From contig JAAVUU010000009.1 of assembly GCA_018449595.1 (NCBI GenBank), positions 62,001 to 126,000 on the forward strand: 64,000 nt of DNA, in the 5' to 3' direction. The translations under genes were made by a program, and so were the position numbers. The notes beneath the pieces were generated by a model that saw only the letters and a program-made list of their open reading frames with translations, was not told where the DNA came from and did not search any database. Origin of the DNA: Rhizobiales bacterium dw_265. GTDB taxonomy: Bacteria > Pseudomonadota > Alphaproteobacteria > Micropepsales > Micropepsaceae. Positions 46,681-55,211 of this stretch are shown in pieces (within the stretch, counting starts at the first letter, position 1; every line of letters begins with the position of its first letter).

Positions 46681-47460
46681 TCACTCCAGATGCGCGCCGC
46701 CATCCACCGGGATCACCGTGCCGGTAATCCGCCGCGCCGCATCGCTGACCAGGAACGCGGCCAGGTTGCCGACATCGGCGACCTCGACCAGGTGATGCTC
46801 GGGCGCCCGGGCGGCGGCGGCTTCCATCATCTGGTCGAATTGGTCGATGCCGCTGGCGGCGCGGGTGCGGATCGGGCCCGGCGAGATGGCATGGGCGCGG
46901 ATGCCCTTGGGGCCCAGCTCGGCGGCGACATAGCGCATGCTGCTTTCCAGCGCCGCCTTCACCGGCCCCATCAGATTGTAATGCTCCACCACCCGTTCCG
47001 AGCCGTAGAAGGTGACCGCCAGCAGGCAACCGCCATCCGCCATCAGCGGTTCGGCCAGCCGCGCCATCTGGATGAAGGAATGGCAGGAGATGTTCATCGC
47101 CACGTCGAAGCCGGCCATCGAACAGTCGGTGACGCGGCCGTGCAGGTCGTCGCGCGGCGCGAAGGCGATGGAATGGAGCAGGAAATCCAGCCCGCCCCAC
47201 TGGCTTTTGATGCGCTCGAACACCGCTTCCAGCGCCCCCGGCTCGGCAACGTCCAGCGGCAGCAAGATCTCGCAGCCCAGGGGATCGGTGACGGCGCGAA
47301 CGAAAGGCTCGGCCTTGGCGTTGAGATAGGTGGCCGCCAGCCGCGCGCCGCAGCGGGCAAAGGCTTCGGCGCATCCCGCTGCGATGCTGTGGTCGTTGGC
47401 GATGCCGATCACCAGCCCACGCTTGCCGGTGAGATCGACCAGCGGGGCGTCACCGGCCAT
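46681..47460 (-). CDS. fabI: Enoyl-[acyl-carrier-protein] reductase-like SDR
   Basis: 259 residues. N-terminal GLVIGIANDHSIAAGCAEAF is the FabI-type cofactor loop (GxxxxxSxxxG) and the catalytic Tyr and Lys are in HYNLMGPVKAALES (YxxxxxxK spacing). It reduces enoyl-ACP with NAD(P)H. Start at 47460 gives an 11-base overlap with ackA. It is the last gene of phaC-pta-ackA-fabI, a set recurrent in alphaproteobacteria and under the FNR-type box; it may serve redox balance at low oxygen and not the main fatty acid pathway (inference). Confidence 0.87.
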   Translation of the reverse strand: MAGDAPLVDLTGKRGLVIGIANDHSIAAGCAEAFARCGARLAATYLNAKAEPFVRAVTDPLGCEILLPLDVAEPGALEAVFERIKSQWGGLDFLLHSIAFAPRDDLHGRVTDCSMAGFDVAMNISCHSFIQMARLAEPLMADGGCLLAVTFYGSERVVEHYNLMGPVKAALESSMRYVAAELGPKGIRAHAISPGPIRTRAASGIDQFDQMMEAAAARAPEHHLVEVADVGNLAAFLVSDAARRITGTVIPVDGGAHLE

Positions 47461-48649
47461 CGCCGTCTCCCGGCAGGACGGCGTCAAGGGTATGGCGCGC
47501 GATCATGAGTTCCTCATTGGTGGGAATGACGTGGATAGCGAGGCGGCTTTTCGCCGTGCTGATGCAAAAATCGCCGCGCAGGTTGGCGGCTTCGTCCAGT
47601 TCCGCCCCCAGCCAGCCCAGCCGGTCGGCCACCATGCCGCGGATGACGGGGGCGTGTTCGCCGATCCCGGCGGTGAAGACCAGCCCGTCCAGCCCGTCCA
47701 GCGACGCGGTCAGCGCGCCGATCTCGCGGACGATGCGGAAGACGAACAGGTCGACGGCATCGCGCGCCTGCGGGGCCTGGCTGTCCAGCAGGGCGCGCAT
47801 GTCGCTGCTGACGCCCGACACGCCCAGGAGGCCGGACTGGTTGTAGAGCAGTTTCTCCACCGCTTCGGGCGTCATGCCATGCTGCTGCTGCAGATAGAGG
47901 ATGACGCCGGGATCGATGGCGCCGCAGCGCGTGCCCATCACCAGCCCGTCCAGGGCGGTGAAGCCCATGGTGGTATCGACGCTGCGGCCGTCCCGCATGG
48001 CGCAGAGGCTGGCGCCATTGCCGAGGTGCGCCGCGATCACCCGGCCCTTGGCCAGGTCCGGCGCGAGCTCGCGCAGCCGCCCGGCGATATATTCGTAGGA
48101 CAGGCCGTGAAAGCCGTAGCGCCGCACGCCTTCGGCTTCATAGATGCGGGGCAAGGCGAAGCGGGTGGCCACCGCCGCCATGCCGTGATGAAAGGCGGTG
48201 TCGAAACAGGCGATCTGGGGCAGGCTCGGGCGCGCGCGCGCGATGGCGCGCATCGGCGCAATATTGTGCGGCTCGTGCAGCGGCGCCAGCGGGATCAGTC
48301 TGTCGAGGGCGGCGATCAGTTCGGCGGTGACAAGCTGCGGCTTGTCATGATCGGGCCCGCCATGCACCACCCGATGGCCGACCGCGACCAGCCGGTCGCC
48401 GCCCAGATGCGACTCGGCGAAAGCCGCTATGTCCCCGATCGCCGCGTCATGGTCCGGGCCCGGCGCGGGCCAGCGGCGCTCGGACAGCACCGCGCCGTCC
48501 GCGCCCCTGGCGATGAAATGCGGCGAGGTGCCGATGCCCTCGACCTGGCCGTCCGAGACCAGTTGCAGCGACCGGCCCGGCCCGATCTCGAACAGGGAAA
48601 ATTTGATGCTCGACGATCCGGCATTCAGGGTCAGGATGGCGTCGGCCAT
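47450..48649 (-). CDS. ackA: Acetate kinase
   Basis: 399 residues. NAGSSSIKFSLF (9-20), HRVVHGG, DTAFH, RRYGFHG, HLGNGAS and GIGEHAP are the ASKHA-fold acetate kinase motifs in order, including the catalytic Arg and Asp positions. Converts acetyl phosphate and ADP to acetate and ATP. It sits between pta and fabI with a 3-base gap from pta, forming the acetate-forming energy pathway. Confidence 0.95.
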   Translation of the reverse strand: MADAILTLNAGSSSIKFSLFEIGPGRSLQLVSDGQVEGIGTSPHFIARGADGAVLSERRWPAPGPDHDAAIGDIAAFAESHLGGDRLVAVGHRVVHGGPDHDKPQLVTAELIAALDRLIPLAPLHEPHNIAPMRAIARARPSLPQIACFDTAFHHGMAAVATRFALPRIYEAEGVRRYGFHGLSYEYIAGRLRELAPDLAKGRVIAAHLGNGASLCAMRDGRSVDTTMGFTALDGLVMGTRCGAIDPGVILYLQQQHGMTPEAVEKLLYNQSGLLGVSGVSSDMRALLDSQAPQARDAVDLFVFRIVREIGALTASLDGLDGLVFTAGIGEHAPVIRGMVADRLGWLGAELDEAANLRGDFCISTAKSRLAIHVIPTNEELMIARHTLDAVLPGDGDGR

Positions 48650-48652
48650 GCG

Positions 48653-50050
48653 TCAGGCCGTCTTTGCCGCGGCGCGCGCGATCAGGACCGCCACCGCGCA
48701 GGAGGCAATGCGGGTGCGCTCGACATCGGCCCGGCTGGTCAGGATGATCGGCACCCGCGCGCCCAGTACGATGCCGGCGGCATCGGCCCCGGCCAGGAAG
48801 GAAAGCTGCTTGGCCAGCATGTTGCCGGCCTCCAGGTCGGGCACGACCAGGATATCGGCCTGTCCCGCCACCGGGGACACGATGCCCTTTTCCGCCGCCG
48901 CCGCCAGGCTGATGGCATTGTCGAAGGCCAGCGGCCCGTCCAGCAGGGCACCCGTGATCTGGCCACGGTCGGCCATCTTGCACAGGGCTGCCGCATCGAG
49001 GGTCGATTGCATCTTGGGATTGACCGTCTCCACCGCCGACAGCAGCGCCACCTTGGGCTTTTCGACGCCCATCACATGGGCGAAATCTATCGCGTTCTGG
49101 ATGATGTCGCGCTTGTCTTCCAGATTGGGGCAGATATTGACCGCCGCATCGGTGACGAACAGCGGGCGGGGATAGGCGGGGACGTCGAACAGATAGACAT
49201 GGCTGAGACGCCGCCCGGTGCGCAGGCCCGCCTCGGGCGCCAGCACGGCATGCAGCAATTCGTCGGTGTGCAGCGAGCCTTTCATCAGGATGGCCGCTTC
49301 GCCGTGCGTCACCAGCGCCACGGCTGCTGCTGCCGCCGCTTCGCTGTGCGGCGCGTCCACCAGCCGGTAGGGGGAGATGTCCGCCTTGGCGGCCTCGGCG
49401 GCGGCAAGGATTTTGGCGCGCGGCCCGACCAGGATCGGAGTGATCAGGCCGGCCCTGGCGGCTTCCACCGCCGCGCCGATGGCGGTGGCGTCGCAGGGAT
49501 GGGCAATGGCGGTGACGATGGGCGTCTGTCCCGCCGTGCGCGCCAGCAGGGCGCGGAAATGCAGATGGCGGCCAAGCTGGACATCGGGCAATTCCGTCCG
49601 CAGCAGGCGGACCTTGTCGCGCGGCGCGCGCACATGCGCCGTTCCGCCGATGACCAGTTCGCCGTCCTGGTTGGTGCAGCGGCAATCCAGCACCAGATTG
49701 CCCTTGTCGGCTTTTTTCTCCGTCACCGTCAGGGTGGCGGTGATCCGGTCGCCGATGCTGACCGGATGCAGGAAGCGCAGGTCCTGGCCCAGATAGATGG
49801 TGCCGGGTCCGGGCAGCTTGGTGCCCAGCACCGCCGAGATCAGTCCGGCCTCCAATATGCCCTGGGCGACGATCTTGTGGAACATGTCGGTGGCGGCATA
49901 GACCGGATCGAGATGGGCCGGATTGACGTCGCCGGAGATCACCGCGAACAGTTCGATGTCCTCCTGCGAAACCGTCCGCGACAGGCTGGCGCTGTCGCCG
50001 ACCGCGATCTCGTCGAAGGTGCGGTTCTCCAAAGTCTCAGGCGGGGACAT
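48653..50050 (-). CDS. pta: Phosphate acetyltransferase with an N-terminal MaoC-like domain
   Basis: 465 residues from the ATG at 50050 (GAAGGA ribosome site). Residues about 1-140 form a MaoC/hot-dog hydratase domain (VISGDVNPAHLDPVYAA is the hydratase-type signature), followed by a PTA_PTB domain with VTDAAVNICPN and later VVPDLEAGNMLAKQL, typical of phosphotransacetylases and phosphotransbutyrylases. The fusion may process enoyl/hydroxyacyl-CoA linked to PHB and then phosphorolyse acyl-CoA. Note the 113 bases upstream to the long frame at 50311 are rejected as an overlap with phaC. Confidence 0.87.
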   Translation of the reverse strand: MSPPETLENRTFDEIAVGDSASLSRTVSQEDIELFAVISGDVNPAHLDPVYAATDMFHKIVAQGILEAGLISAVLGTKLPGPGTIYLGQDLRFLHPVSIGDRITATLTVTEKKADKGNLVLDCRCTNQDGELVIGGTAHVRAPRDKVRLLRTELPDVQLGRHLHFRALLARTAGQTPIVTAIAHPCDATAIGAAVEAARAGLITPILVGPRAKILAAAEAAKADISPYRLVDAPHSEAAAAAAVALVTHGEAAILMKGSLHTDELLHAVLAPEAGLRTGRRLSHVYLFDVPAYPRPLFVTDAAVNICPNLEDKRDIIQNAIDFAHVMGVEKPKVALLSAVETVNPKMQSTLDAAALCKMADRGQITGALLDGPLAFDNAISLAAAAEKGIVSPVAGQADILVVPDLEAGNMLAKQLSFLAGADAAGIVLGARVPIILTSRADVERTRIASCAVAVLIARAAAKTA

Positions 50051-50060
50051 GGGTGTTCCT

Positions 50061-51797
50061 TCAGGTTTCGCGGACATAGGTGCCGGGGGCATCGCAGAGC
50101 GGCGCGTATTGGGTCGAGCCAATCGGCGGCGGAGCGACCGGCTCGCCCGAATAACCCGCGAGCCAGTCGGCATAGACCGGCCACCAGGAGCCGTCCTTCT
50201 GTTCGGCCGCCTCCGCCCAGCGGTCGGGGGCGAGATAGGGCGCACCCGCCGCGCGATGGGCGAGGCGGAAGTGCCGCCTGGGATGGCCCGGTTCGCTGAC
50301 GATGCCGGCATTGTGGCCGCCCGAGGTCAGAACGAAGGTGATGTCGCCCTCGTTGAGCAGGTGAATCTTGTAGACTGAGCGCCAGGGCGCGACGTGGTCG
50401 GTCTCGGTGCTGACGCCGAAGATGGGCACGGCGATTTCCGGGATGGCGATGGGTTCGCCCGCGACAGCGTAGCGGCCCTCCGCCAGGTCGTTGTGCAGGA
50501 ACATGCGGTGCAGATATTCGGAATGCATGCGGAACGGCATGCGCGTCGCATCGGCATTCCAGGCCATCAGGTCGTTGGGGACATCGCGCTCGCCCATCAG
50601 ATAGGTCTTGATCAGGCGCGACCAGACCAGGTCGTTGGAGCGCAGCATCTGGAAGGCCCCGGCCATCTGGCTGGAATCCAGATAGCCCTGTTTCCACATC
50701 ACATCGTCGAGCAGCGCAAGCTGGCTCTCGTCGGTGAACAGCTGCAGTTCGCCGGCTTCGGTGAAATCGGTCTGGGCGGCCAGCATCGTCACCGTGGCCA
50801 GGCGTTTGTCGCCGTCGCGCGCCATCGCCGCCGCCGCGATGGACAGCAGCGTTCCGCCCAGGCAATAGCCGCAGCCGTGAATCTTGTGCTGGCCGGTGAT
50901 CGCCTCGATCGCATCCAGGGCCGCCATGACCCCAAGCTTGCGATAGTCGTCGAGCGCGATGTCGCGCAGTTCCACGCCGGGATTGCGCCAAGAGACGCAG
51001 AAGACGGTGAAGCCCTGGGACACCAGGTAATTGATGAAGGAATTGTGCGGCGACAGGTCGAGAATATAATATTTCATGATCCAGGCGGGCACGACCAGGA
51101 TGGGCTCGGGCCGCACTTTCTCCGTTGTCGGCGTGTACTGGATCAGTTCCATCAATTCGTTGCGCAGCACCACCTTGCCGGGGGTCACCGCCAGGTTTTC
51201 GCCGACCTTGTATTGCGTGCTTTTGTCCAACACCTCGCCATGCGCCATGCTTTGCATGTCTTCCATGAAATTGCGCAAGCCGTCGGCGAAATTCTGTCCC
51301 TTCTGCGCCTGGGCGGCGCGCAGCACTTCCGGGTTGGTCCAGGGGAAGTTGGAGGGCGAGAATATGTCCAGCATCTGCCGCGCCCCGAAGGCCACGACAT
51401 CGGCATGCGACTTGGAGACGCCCGGTTCGCAGACGGTGGCGGCCCGCCACCAGTCCTCGCCCAGCAGAAAGGCCTGGGAGATCAGGTTGAAGGGCGGCTG
51501 CGACCACGCATCGTCGCGGAAGCGGCGGTCCTGCGGCCCCGGCGCGATCCACTGCCTGGGATCGGCCAGGCGGCTCCATTGCTGGACGGCCATTTTCGCG
51601 AGATCGAGGCGGTGCGCCGGCGCGTTGGCCAGGTGAAGCGCCCAGTCCATATAGGCCATCAGCAGCGATGCCGGCGAGAGCGAGCCAGTATAACGCGCCT
51701 CGGCCGCATGGAGATAACGGTCCAGCATCTCCGGGGAGCAGCCGGGCGGCGCCGGGTTGTTCTCCGCTGCCTGGGTTACAATATGTTCAGCCGTCAT
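50061..51797 (-). CDS. phaC: Poly(3-hydroxyalkanoate) synthase, class I
   Basis: 578 residues, the class I size. The lipase-like box GYCLGG holds the catalytic Cys, with Asp in TETDHVAPW and His in SGGHNAG; the SPxNFPWTNPEV and WNADATRMP segments are PhaC hallmarks. It polymerises (R)-3-hydroxybutyryl-CoA on granules. First gene of the leftward phaC-pta-ackA-fabI operon; the divergent phasin gene lies 195 bases away, with a perfect FNR/FixK box between. Confidence 0.95.
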   Translation of the reverse strand: MTAEHIVTQAAENNPAPPGCSPEMLDRYLHAAEARYTGSLSPASLLMAYMDWALHLANAPAHRLDLAKMAVQQWSRLADPRQWIAPGPQDRRFRDDAWSQPPFNLISQAFLLGEDWWRAATVCEPGVSKSHADVVAFGARQMLDIFSPSNFPWTNPEVLRAAQAQKGQNFADGLRNFMEDMQSMAHGEVLDKSTQYKVGENLAVTPGKVVLRNELMELIQYTPTTEKVRPEPILVVPAWIMKYYILDLSPHNSFINYLVSQGFTVFCVSWRNPGVELRDIALDDYRKLGVMAALDAIEAITGQHKIHGCGYCLGGTLLSIAAAAMARDGDKRLATVTMLAAQTDFTEAGELQLFTDESQLALLDDVMWKQGYLDSSQMAGAFQMLRSNDLVWSRLIKTYLMGERDVPNDLMAWNADATRMPFRMHSEYLHRMFLHNDLAEGRYAVAGEPIAIPEIAVPIFGVSTETDHVAPWRSVYKIHLLNEGDITFVLTSGGHNAGIVSEPGHPRRHFRLAHRAAGAPYLAPDRWAEAAEQKDGSWWPVYADWLAGYSGEPVAPPPIGSTQYAPLCDAPGTYVRET

Positions 51798-51913
51798 GAT
51801 GACCCTCGTGTGACATCGATGCCGTCAATCATGGCGGCATGTAACCCTAGCAGTTTTCGATGCGTCTGCCTTGCGTCCGATCAACCGCGTCTCTTTAAAT
51901 ACAGTCCTGGCTG

Positions 51914-51927
51914 TTGATCCGGATCAA
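51914..51927. promoter_or_regulatory. Perfect FNR/FixK box in the phaC-phasin divergent promoter
   Basis: TTGATCCGGATCAA is a perfect consensus palindrome. It is 65 bases from the phasin start and 117 from phaC, so it could activate either unit; the short side fits phasin best. Confidence 0.8.
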
Positions 51928-51991
51928 TGGCGGATAACCGCTTCGGCGCGACAATCGTTCCATCCGATGATGGATCTTGAAAGGAAACGCC

Positions 51992-52402
51992 ATGGCTGCT
52001 GCACCCAAAGTTGAGAAGTCCGCGACGCCCGCAATCGAGAGCAAGGCCGCCGACGCCCTGAAATTCTTCAATGGCCTGGCCGAAGTGCCGCAACTGAACA
52101 CCAAGATGTTGACACGCGCCAACGAGATCGTGACCGAGGCTGCGAAGGCGATCTGGGCCAGCGAAGTCGAACTTCTGCGGCTCGAAGCCGAGGAAAGCGC
52201 CAAGCTGATCTCCTTCTCCAGGCCCGGCAGCGAGCCCGCCAGCACCATCGCCGACACCTATGCACACTGGCATGACGGCACCGAGAAGATACTGGCCCAG
52301 ATGCGCGGCGTATCCGACCAGATGCGCAAATGCGGATGGGAGCTGTTCGAACTCTATTCCGAGAACATCAAGTCCGCCGGCAAGGCCGCCAGACCCGACT
52401 GA
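51992..52402 (+). CDS. Phasin family protein
   Basis: 136 residues, highly helical and amphipathic with a hydrophobic patch around FFNGLAEVPQLNTKML and the Phasin_2-like core (ASEVELLRLEAEESAKL). Preceded by an AAAGGAAA ribosome site. Phasins coat PHB granules and control their size. Its place between phaC and phaB supports this. Family call is from composition and context, not a unique motif. Confidence 0.8.
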   Translation: MAAAPKVEKSATPAIESKAADALKFFNGLAEVPQLNTKMLTRANEIVTEAAKAIWASEVELLRLEAEESAKLISFSRPGSEPASTIADTYAHWHDGTEKILAQMRGVSDQMRKCGWELFELYSENIKSAGKAARPD

Positions 52403-52444
52403 TCCGGGCCGCGGGTTTGAATGCAATCATCATGCGAGGATAAA

Positions 52445-53167
52445 ATGACACGGACTGCGCTTATTACCGGCGGCGTCTCGGGCATCGGGGCCGCGACGGC
52501 CAAGCTGCTCAAGGCATCGGGCTACAATGTCGTCGCCAACTTCTTCGGCAACGACGCCGATGCCGATGCGTTCCATGGCGAAACCGGCATTCCCGTGCGG
52601 GGCTGGGACGTATCGAATTTCGACGCCACCCAGAAGGCGGTGGCGGCGGTGGAAAAGGATTTCGGCGCCGTCGATATCCTGGTCAACAATGCCGGCATTA
52701 CCCAGGACTGCACCCTGCACAAGATGAGCTATGCGCAGTGGCACAGTGTCATCGATGTCGACCTGACCGGCTGCTTCAATATGTGCCGGGCCGTGATCAA
52801 TGGCATGCGCGACCGGCGTTTCGGGCGAATCGTGAACGTCAGTTCCATCAATGCGCTTTCCGGTCAGTTCGGCCAGACCAACTATGCTGCGGCCAAGGCC
52901 GGCGTCATCGGCTTCACCAAATCGCTGGCGCAGGAAAGCGCGTCGCGCGGCATCACGGTCAATGCCATCGCGCCCGGCTATACCGATACCGGCATGGTGC
53001 GCGCCGTGCCGGCCAAGGTTCTGGAAGGCATCACGGCGGCGGTTCCGGTCGGACGGCTGGCGGAGCCCGAGGAAATCGCGCGCGGGGTGCTGTTCCTGGT
53101 CGAGGATCACGCCGCCTTCATCACCGGCGCGACGCTGTCCATCAATGGTGGAAAATACATGGCTTGA
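52445..53167 (+). CDS. phaB: Acetoacetyl-CoA reductase
   Basis: 240 residues, SDR fold: TGGVSGIG (NADP loop), NNAG, catalytic Ser in NVSSINA, Tyr-x3-Lys in TNYAAAKAG, and terminal INGGKYMA, the characteristic PhaB ending. The ITQDCTLHKM segment matches PhaB rather than FabG. Makes (R)-3-hydroxybutyryl-CoA for phaC. ATG 52445 with a GAGGA site; it follows phasin by 42 bases. Confidence 0.92.
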   Translation: MTRTALITGGVSGIGAATAKLLKASGYNVVANFFGNDADADAFHGETGIPVRGWDVSNFDATQKAVAAVEKDFGAVDILVNNAGITQDCTLHKMSYAQWHSVIDVDLTGCFNMCRAVINGMRDRRFGRIVNVSSINALSGQFGQTNYAAAKAGVIGFTKSLAQESASRGITVNAIAPGYTDTGMVRAVPAKVLEGITAAVPVGRLAEPEEIARGVLFLVEDHAAFITGATLSINGGKYMA

Positions 53168-53172
53168 ACGGC

Positions 53173-53193
53173 GGCGGCGCGTCGGGCGCCGCC
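53173..53193 (+). terminator. Probable terminator after phaB
   Basis: GGCGGCGC (53173-53180) and GCGCCGCC (53186-53193) form a perfect 8-bp stem with a 5-base loop, then TTCGTC. It lies between convergent genes (phaB and the small leftward gene). Confidence 0.55.
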
Positions 53194-53197
53194 TTCG

Positions 53198-53392
53198 TCA
53201 CGCCTGGGTGCCGGCGACGGGCTTGTCGAAATGGATGACGGTCTGGTCGCCGCGCGACCGGGCCGTTTCCACAAGGCGGTTCGTCGCCTGCACCGCGGCG
53301 GCGCGGCTGTCGAAGCGTTCAATCGGAACACCCTCGCAGGATACGACCCAGGCGCGGGCGAATTTCGACAGGCGATAATGTAAAAGAGACAT
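53198..53392 (-). CDS. Small protein of the DUF2188-like type
   Basis: 64 residues: one alternating beta-alpha unit with WVVSCEGVPIERFDSRAAAV and TARSRGDQTVIHFDKP, which resembles the short DUF2188 fold (WxVxxEG...F.tk.eAv...Ar.......vIh). Role unknown. Start at 53392 follows GGAGTG. It is downstream of the nitroreductase gene by 15 bases and probably in one operon. Confidence 0.6.
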   Translation of the reverse strand: MSLLHYRLSKFARAWVVSCEGVPIERFDSRAAAVQATNRLVETARSRGDQTVIHFDKPVAGTQA

Positions 53393-53407
53393 GGCAGGCA
53401 CTCCCGG

Positions 53408-54007
53408 TCAAGCGTCAGGGTCCGACAGGCCCGGACGATCCAACTGATGGCCAAGCCAGGTCACCTGGGGAGGCTTGCGGCCGACGGTGGGCGGCAGGGT
53501 TTTGGGATGGCCGACGATGATCGGCGCCACGGCCAGGTTGCTTTCCGAAAGATTCAGAAGGCCGCGGGCTTCCGGCGTGTTCAGCCAGTCCTGTGCGAAG
53601 CCGATCCAGCAACTGCCCAGTTTCAGGTCGGTGGCGATCAGCATCAAATTCTGCGCCGCAAGGGCGCAATCTTCCTTGACCCATTGCGTTGTCGCCGGGG
53701 CCGAAACGATCACCAGCGCGGGGGCATGATAGAAAAGGTGAAAGCTCGGGTCCGCGAAAATGTCGCGGAAATGGCCGGCGCGGGGACGCAGCGAGACGCT
53801 CTGCAACAGCCATGCCTTGGCGCGGCCGGAAATCTCGTCCAGCACCGCGGCGTCGGTGACGATCGTGAAGTGCCAGGGCTGCTCGTTCATGGCGCTGGGC
53901 GCCCAGCCGGCCGCGGAGACGAGCTGGTAAAGCATCCCTTCGGATACCGGCTCCGATGTGAAATCGCGGACGGCCCGGCGGCTGTGAATGGCCTGAAGGA
54001 CATTCAT
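53408..54007 (-). CDS. Nitroreductase family protein
   Basis: 199 residues. HSRRAVRDFTSEPVSE (8-23) is the FMN-binding opening of the nitroreductase family, APSAMNEQPWHF follows as the second FMN contact, and the GSCWIGFAQ block comes later. FMN-dependent NAD(P)H oxidoreductase in the cytoplasm, substrate unknown. It lies in a leftward run behind fixK: two small membrane proteins, nitroreductase, DUF2188-like protein. Confidence 0.85.
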   Translation of the reverse strand: MNVLQAIHSRRAVRDFTSEPVSEGMLYQLVSAAGWAPSAMNEQPWHFTIVTDAAVLDEISGRAKAWLLQSVSLRPRAGHFRDIFADPSFHLFYHAPALVIVSAPATTQWVKEDCALAAQNLMLIATDLKLGSCWIGFAQDWLNTPEARGLLNLSESNLAVAPIIVGHPKTLPPTVGRKPPQVTWLGHQLDRPGLSDPDA

Positions 54008-54011
54008 TGTC

Positions 54012-54233
54012 TTAGCGGCTTTTTCGGCGGGCCTGCAGATAGGTGCCGGCGTAAGTGACGGCGCCCATGCCCACCGCGCCGGCCATGGCATAATACAGAT
54101 CGGCGTCGCCGGTATAGGCATAGACGACGGCGAAGGCCAGCAGGGCGGCGGACACGCCCAGGATTTCTTCTTCTCTCAGCCAGCTGCGGCGGCGCGGCTT
54201 GCGGTCATGAAACGCATGATGCTGGACGTTCAT
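54012..54233 (-). CDS. Small membrane protein
   Basis: 73 residues with two hydrophobic segments (ILGVSAALLAFAVVYAYTG and LYYAMAGAVGMGAVTYAG). The N-terminus MNVQHHAFHDRKPRRRSW is His/Arg-rich and cytosolic. No family recognised. ATG at 54233 overlaps the stop of the 39-residue gene (ATGA). Precedes the nitroreductase gene by 4 bases; co-translated unit. Confidence 0.6.
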   Translation of the reverse strand: MNVQHHAFHDRKPRRRSWLREEEILGVSAALLAFAVVYAYTGDADLYYAMAGAVGMGAVTYAGTYLQARRKSR

Positions 54234-54349
54234 TTCCGGCTCCGCTTTGTTGCGCGAGATTCCATCCACGACGCCCAGCCAAGGGTGCCGGCGAAAAGTC
54301 CCAGCGAACAGATGATCAGAGCGAGAAAGGTGACTTCGGTTGTTGACAT
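54230..54349 (-). CDS. 39-residue single-helix membrane peptide
   Basis: MSTTEVTFLALIICSLGLFA followed by GTLGWASWMESRATKRSRK: one helix, positive C-terminus. It has a strong AGGAG ribosome site and overlaps the next gene, which argues that it is translated. Function unknown; the short helix plus basic tail resembles the peptide at 36916-37026. Confidence 0.6.
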   Translation of the reverse strand: MSTTEVTFLALIICSLGLFAGTLGWASWMESRATKRSRK

Positions 54350-54395
54350 GATGATCTCCTGACAAGGAAAAATTCGCATGCGGTTGGGGAAAAGG

Positions 54396-54423
54396 GCGTC
54401 CCCAGCCGCAAGGCCGGGGACGC
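54396..54423 (-). terminator. Hairpin after fixK
   Basis: GCGTCCCC (54396-54403) pairs with GGGGACGC (54416-54423). On the minus strand it follows the fixK stop and is followed by CCTTTTCC. It may attenuate read-through from fixK into the small membrane genes. Confidence 0.5.
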
Positions 54424-54446
54424 AATCGGCGGCCCGGGAGGGGGGA

Positions 54447-55124
54447 TCAGGCCACCAAATCTTCAAGGGCGTCGGTGTTCAGCATCCGCACCTGCCGGGC
54501 ATTGGGAAGGGCGATCACGCCATCCCGCTCGAACTGGGACAGGCTGCGGGAAACGGATTCAATCGTCAGGCCCAGGTAATCGGCGATGTCCTGGCGGGTC
54601 ATGGCGAGATGAACCACGCCCTTTTCCATGGAATGCTGAGCCCAGCCCAGCAGGAAGGACGCAACTTTCTCGGCGGCGCCGCGGCGGCCCAGCACCAGGC
54701 AATGGCCTTGCGCCTGCGCCAGGTTCTTCATGGCATACTGGAAAAGCTGATGCGCGACGGCCTGATCCTTCTTTGCCAGCGTCTCGATATGGCCGCGGCG
54801 ATAGGAAACCAGGCTGCAGTCGCTGACCGCTTCCGCCGACAGCGTGCGTTCTTCACCCAGTTCGAAGCCGAACACCTCGCCCTCGACGTGAAAGGCTTCG
54901 ATCTGGCGCCGGCCGTCGCTCAGGAAGCGGCAGACCCGCACCACGCCCGAGATCACTTTGTAGAACAGGTGGGTGTCGTCGCCTTCCGCGAAGATTTCGC
55001 GGCCTTCGCCCACATGGACGACAGTGCCGGTCATCTGCAGCGGCTCGCGGTCCAAATCCGCCATCCAGGCGGTCCTGGCCTTGAGGGCTGTTGCGGAGGT
55101 TGCGATTTCCATCTGTGCCGGCAT
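54447..55124 (-). CDS. fixK: Crp/Fnr-family regulator, FixK type
   Basis: 225 residues: cyclic-nucleotide-binding-like N-terminal beta roll (EGREIFAEGDDTHLFYKVIS), dimer helix, and a C-terminal winged HTH (MTRQDIADYLGLTIESVSRS, with ESVSR contacting the TTGAT half-site). The N-terminal four-cysteine Fe-S cluster of FNR is missing, so it cannot sense oxygen itself; this is the FixK plan. Its probable targets are the eleven boxes in this window. FixL-FixJ genes lie about 1.2 kb away, and a TACGTA-rich promoter precedes it. Confidence 0.85.
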   Translation of the reverse strand: MPAQMEIATSATALKARTAWMADLDREPLQMTGTVVHVGEGREIFAEGDDTHLFYKVISGVVRVCRFLSDGRRQIEAFHVEGEVFGFELGEERTLSAEAVSDCSLVSYRRGHIETLAKKDQAVAHQLFQYAMKNLAQAQGHCLVLGRRGAAEKVASFLLGWAQHSMEKGVVHLAMTRQDIADYLGLTIESVSRSLSQFERDGVIALPNARQVRMLNTDALEDLVA

Positions 55125-55190
55125 TGCTGTCCCCTGTGCGGTTTACCCAGTCTTTGTAGCGGGGCCGGCCCAGGGCAGATATTCGGTTTG

Positions 55191-55210
55191 CTCCTAAGTA
55201 TATGTACGTA
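55191..55210. promoter_or_regulatory. Candidate FixJ site in the fixK promoter
   Basis: Between fixK and the alcohol dehydrogenase gene lies an AT-rich patch with CTAAGTA (55194-55200) and TACGTA (55205-55210), elements like those bound by phosphorylated FixJ at fixK promoters of rhizobia. It is about 70-85 bases from the fixK start. Inference from similarity and context. Confidence 0.4.
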
Positions 55211-55211
55211 A

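Noticed and set aside
47330..50299. A 989-codon rightward frame opposite ackA and pta
   Set aside because: Antisense shadow with Arg/Gly/Gln-rich composition; the leftward frames encode full enzymes with all motifs.
50051..50311. Longer start for the Pta fusion at 50311
   Set aside because: It would run through the 3' end of phaC in another frame with low-complexity sequence; the ATG at 50050 has a good ribosome site.
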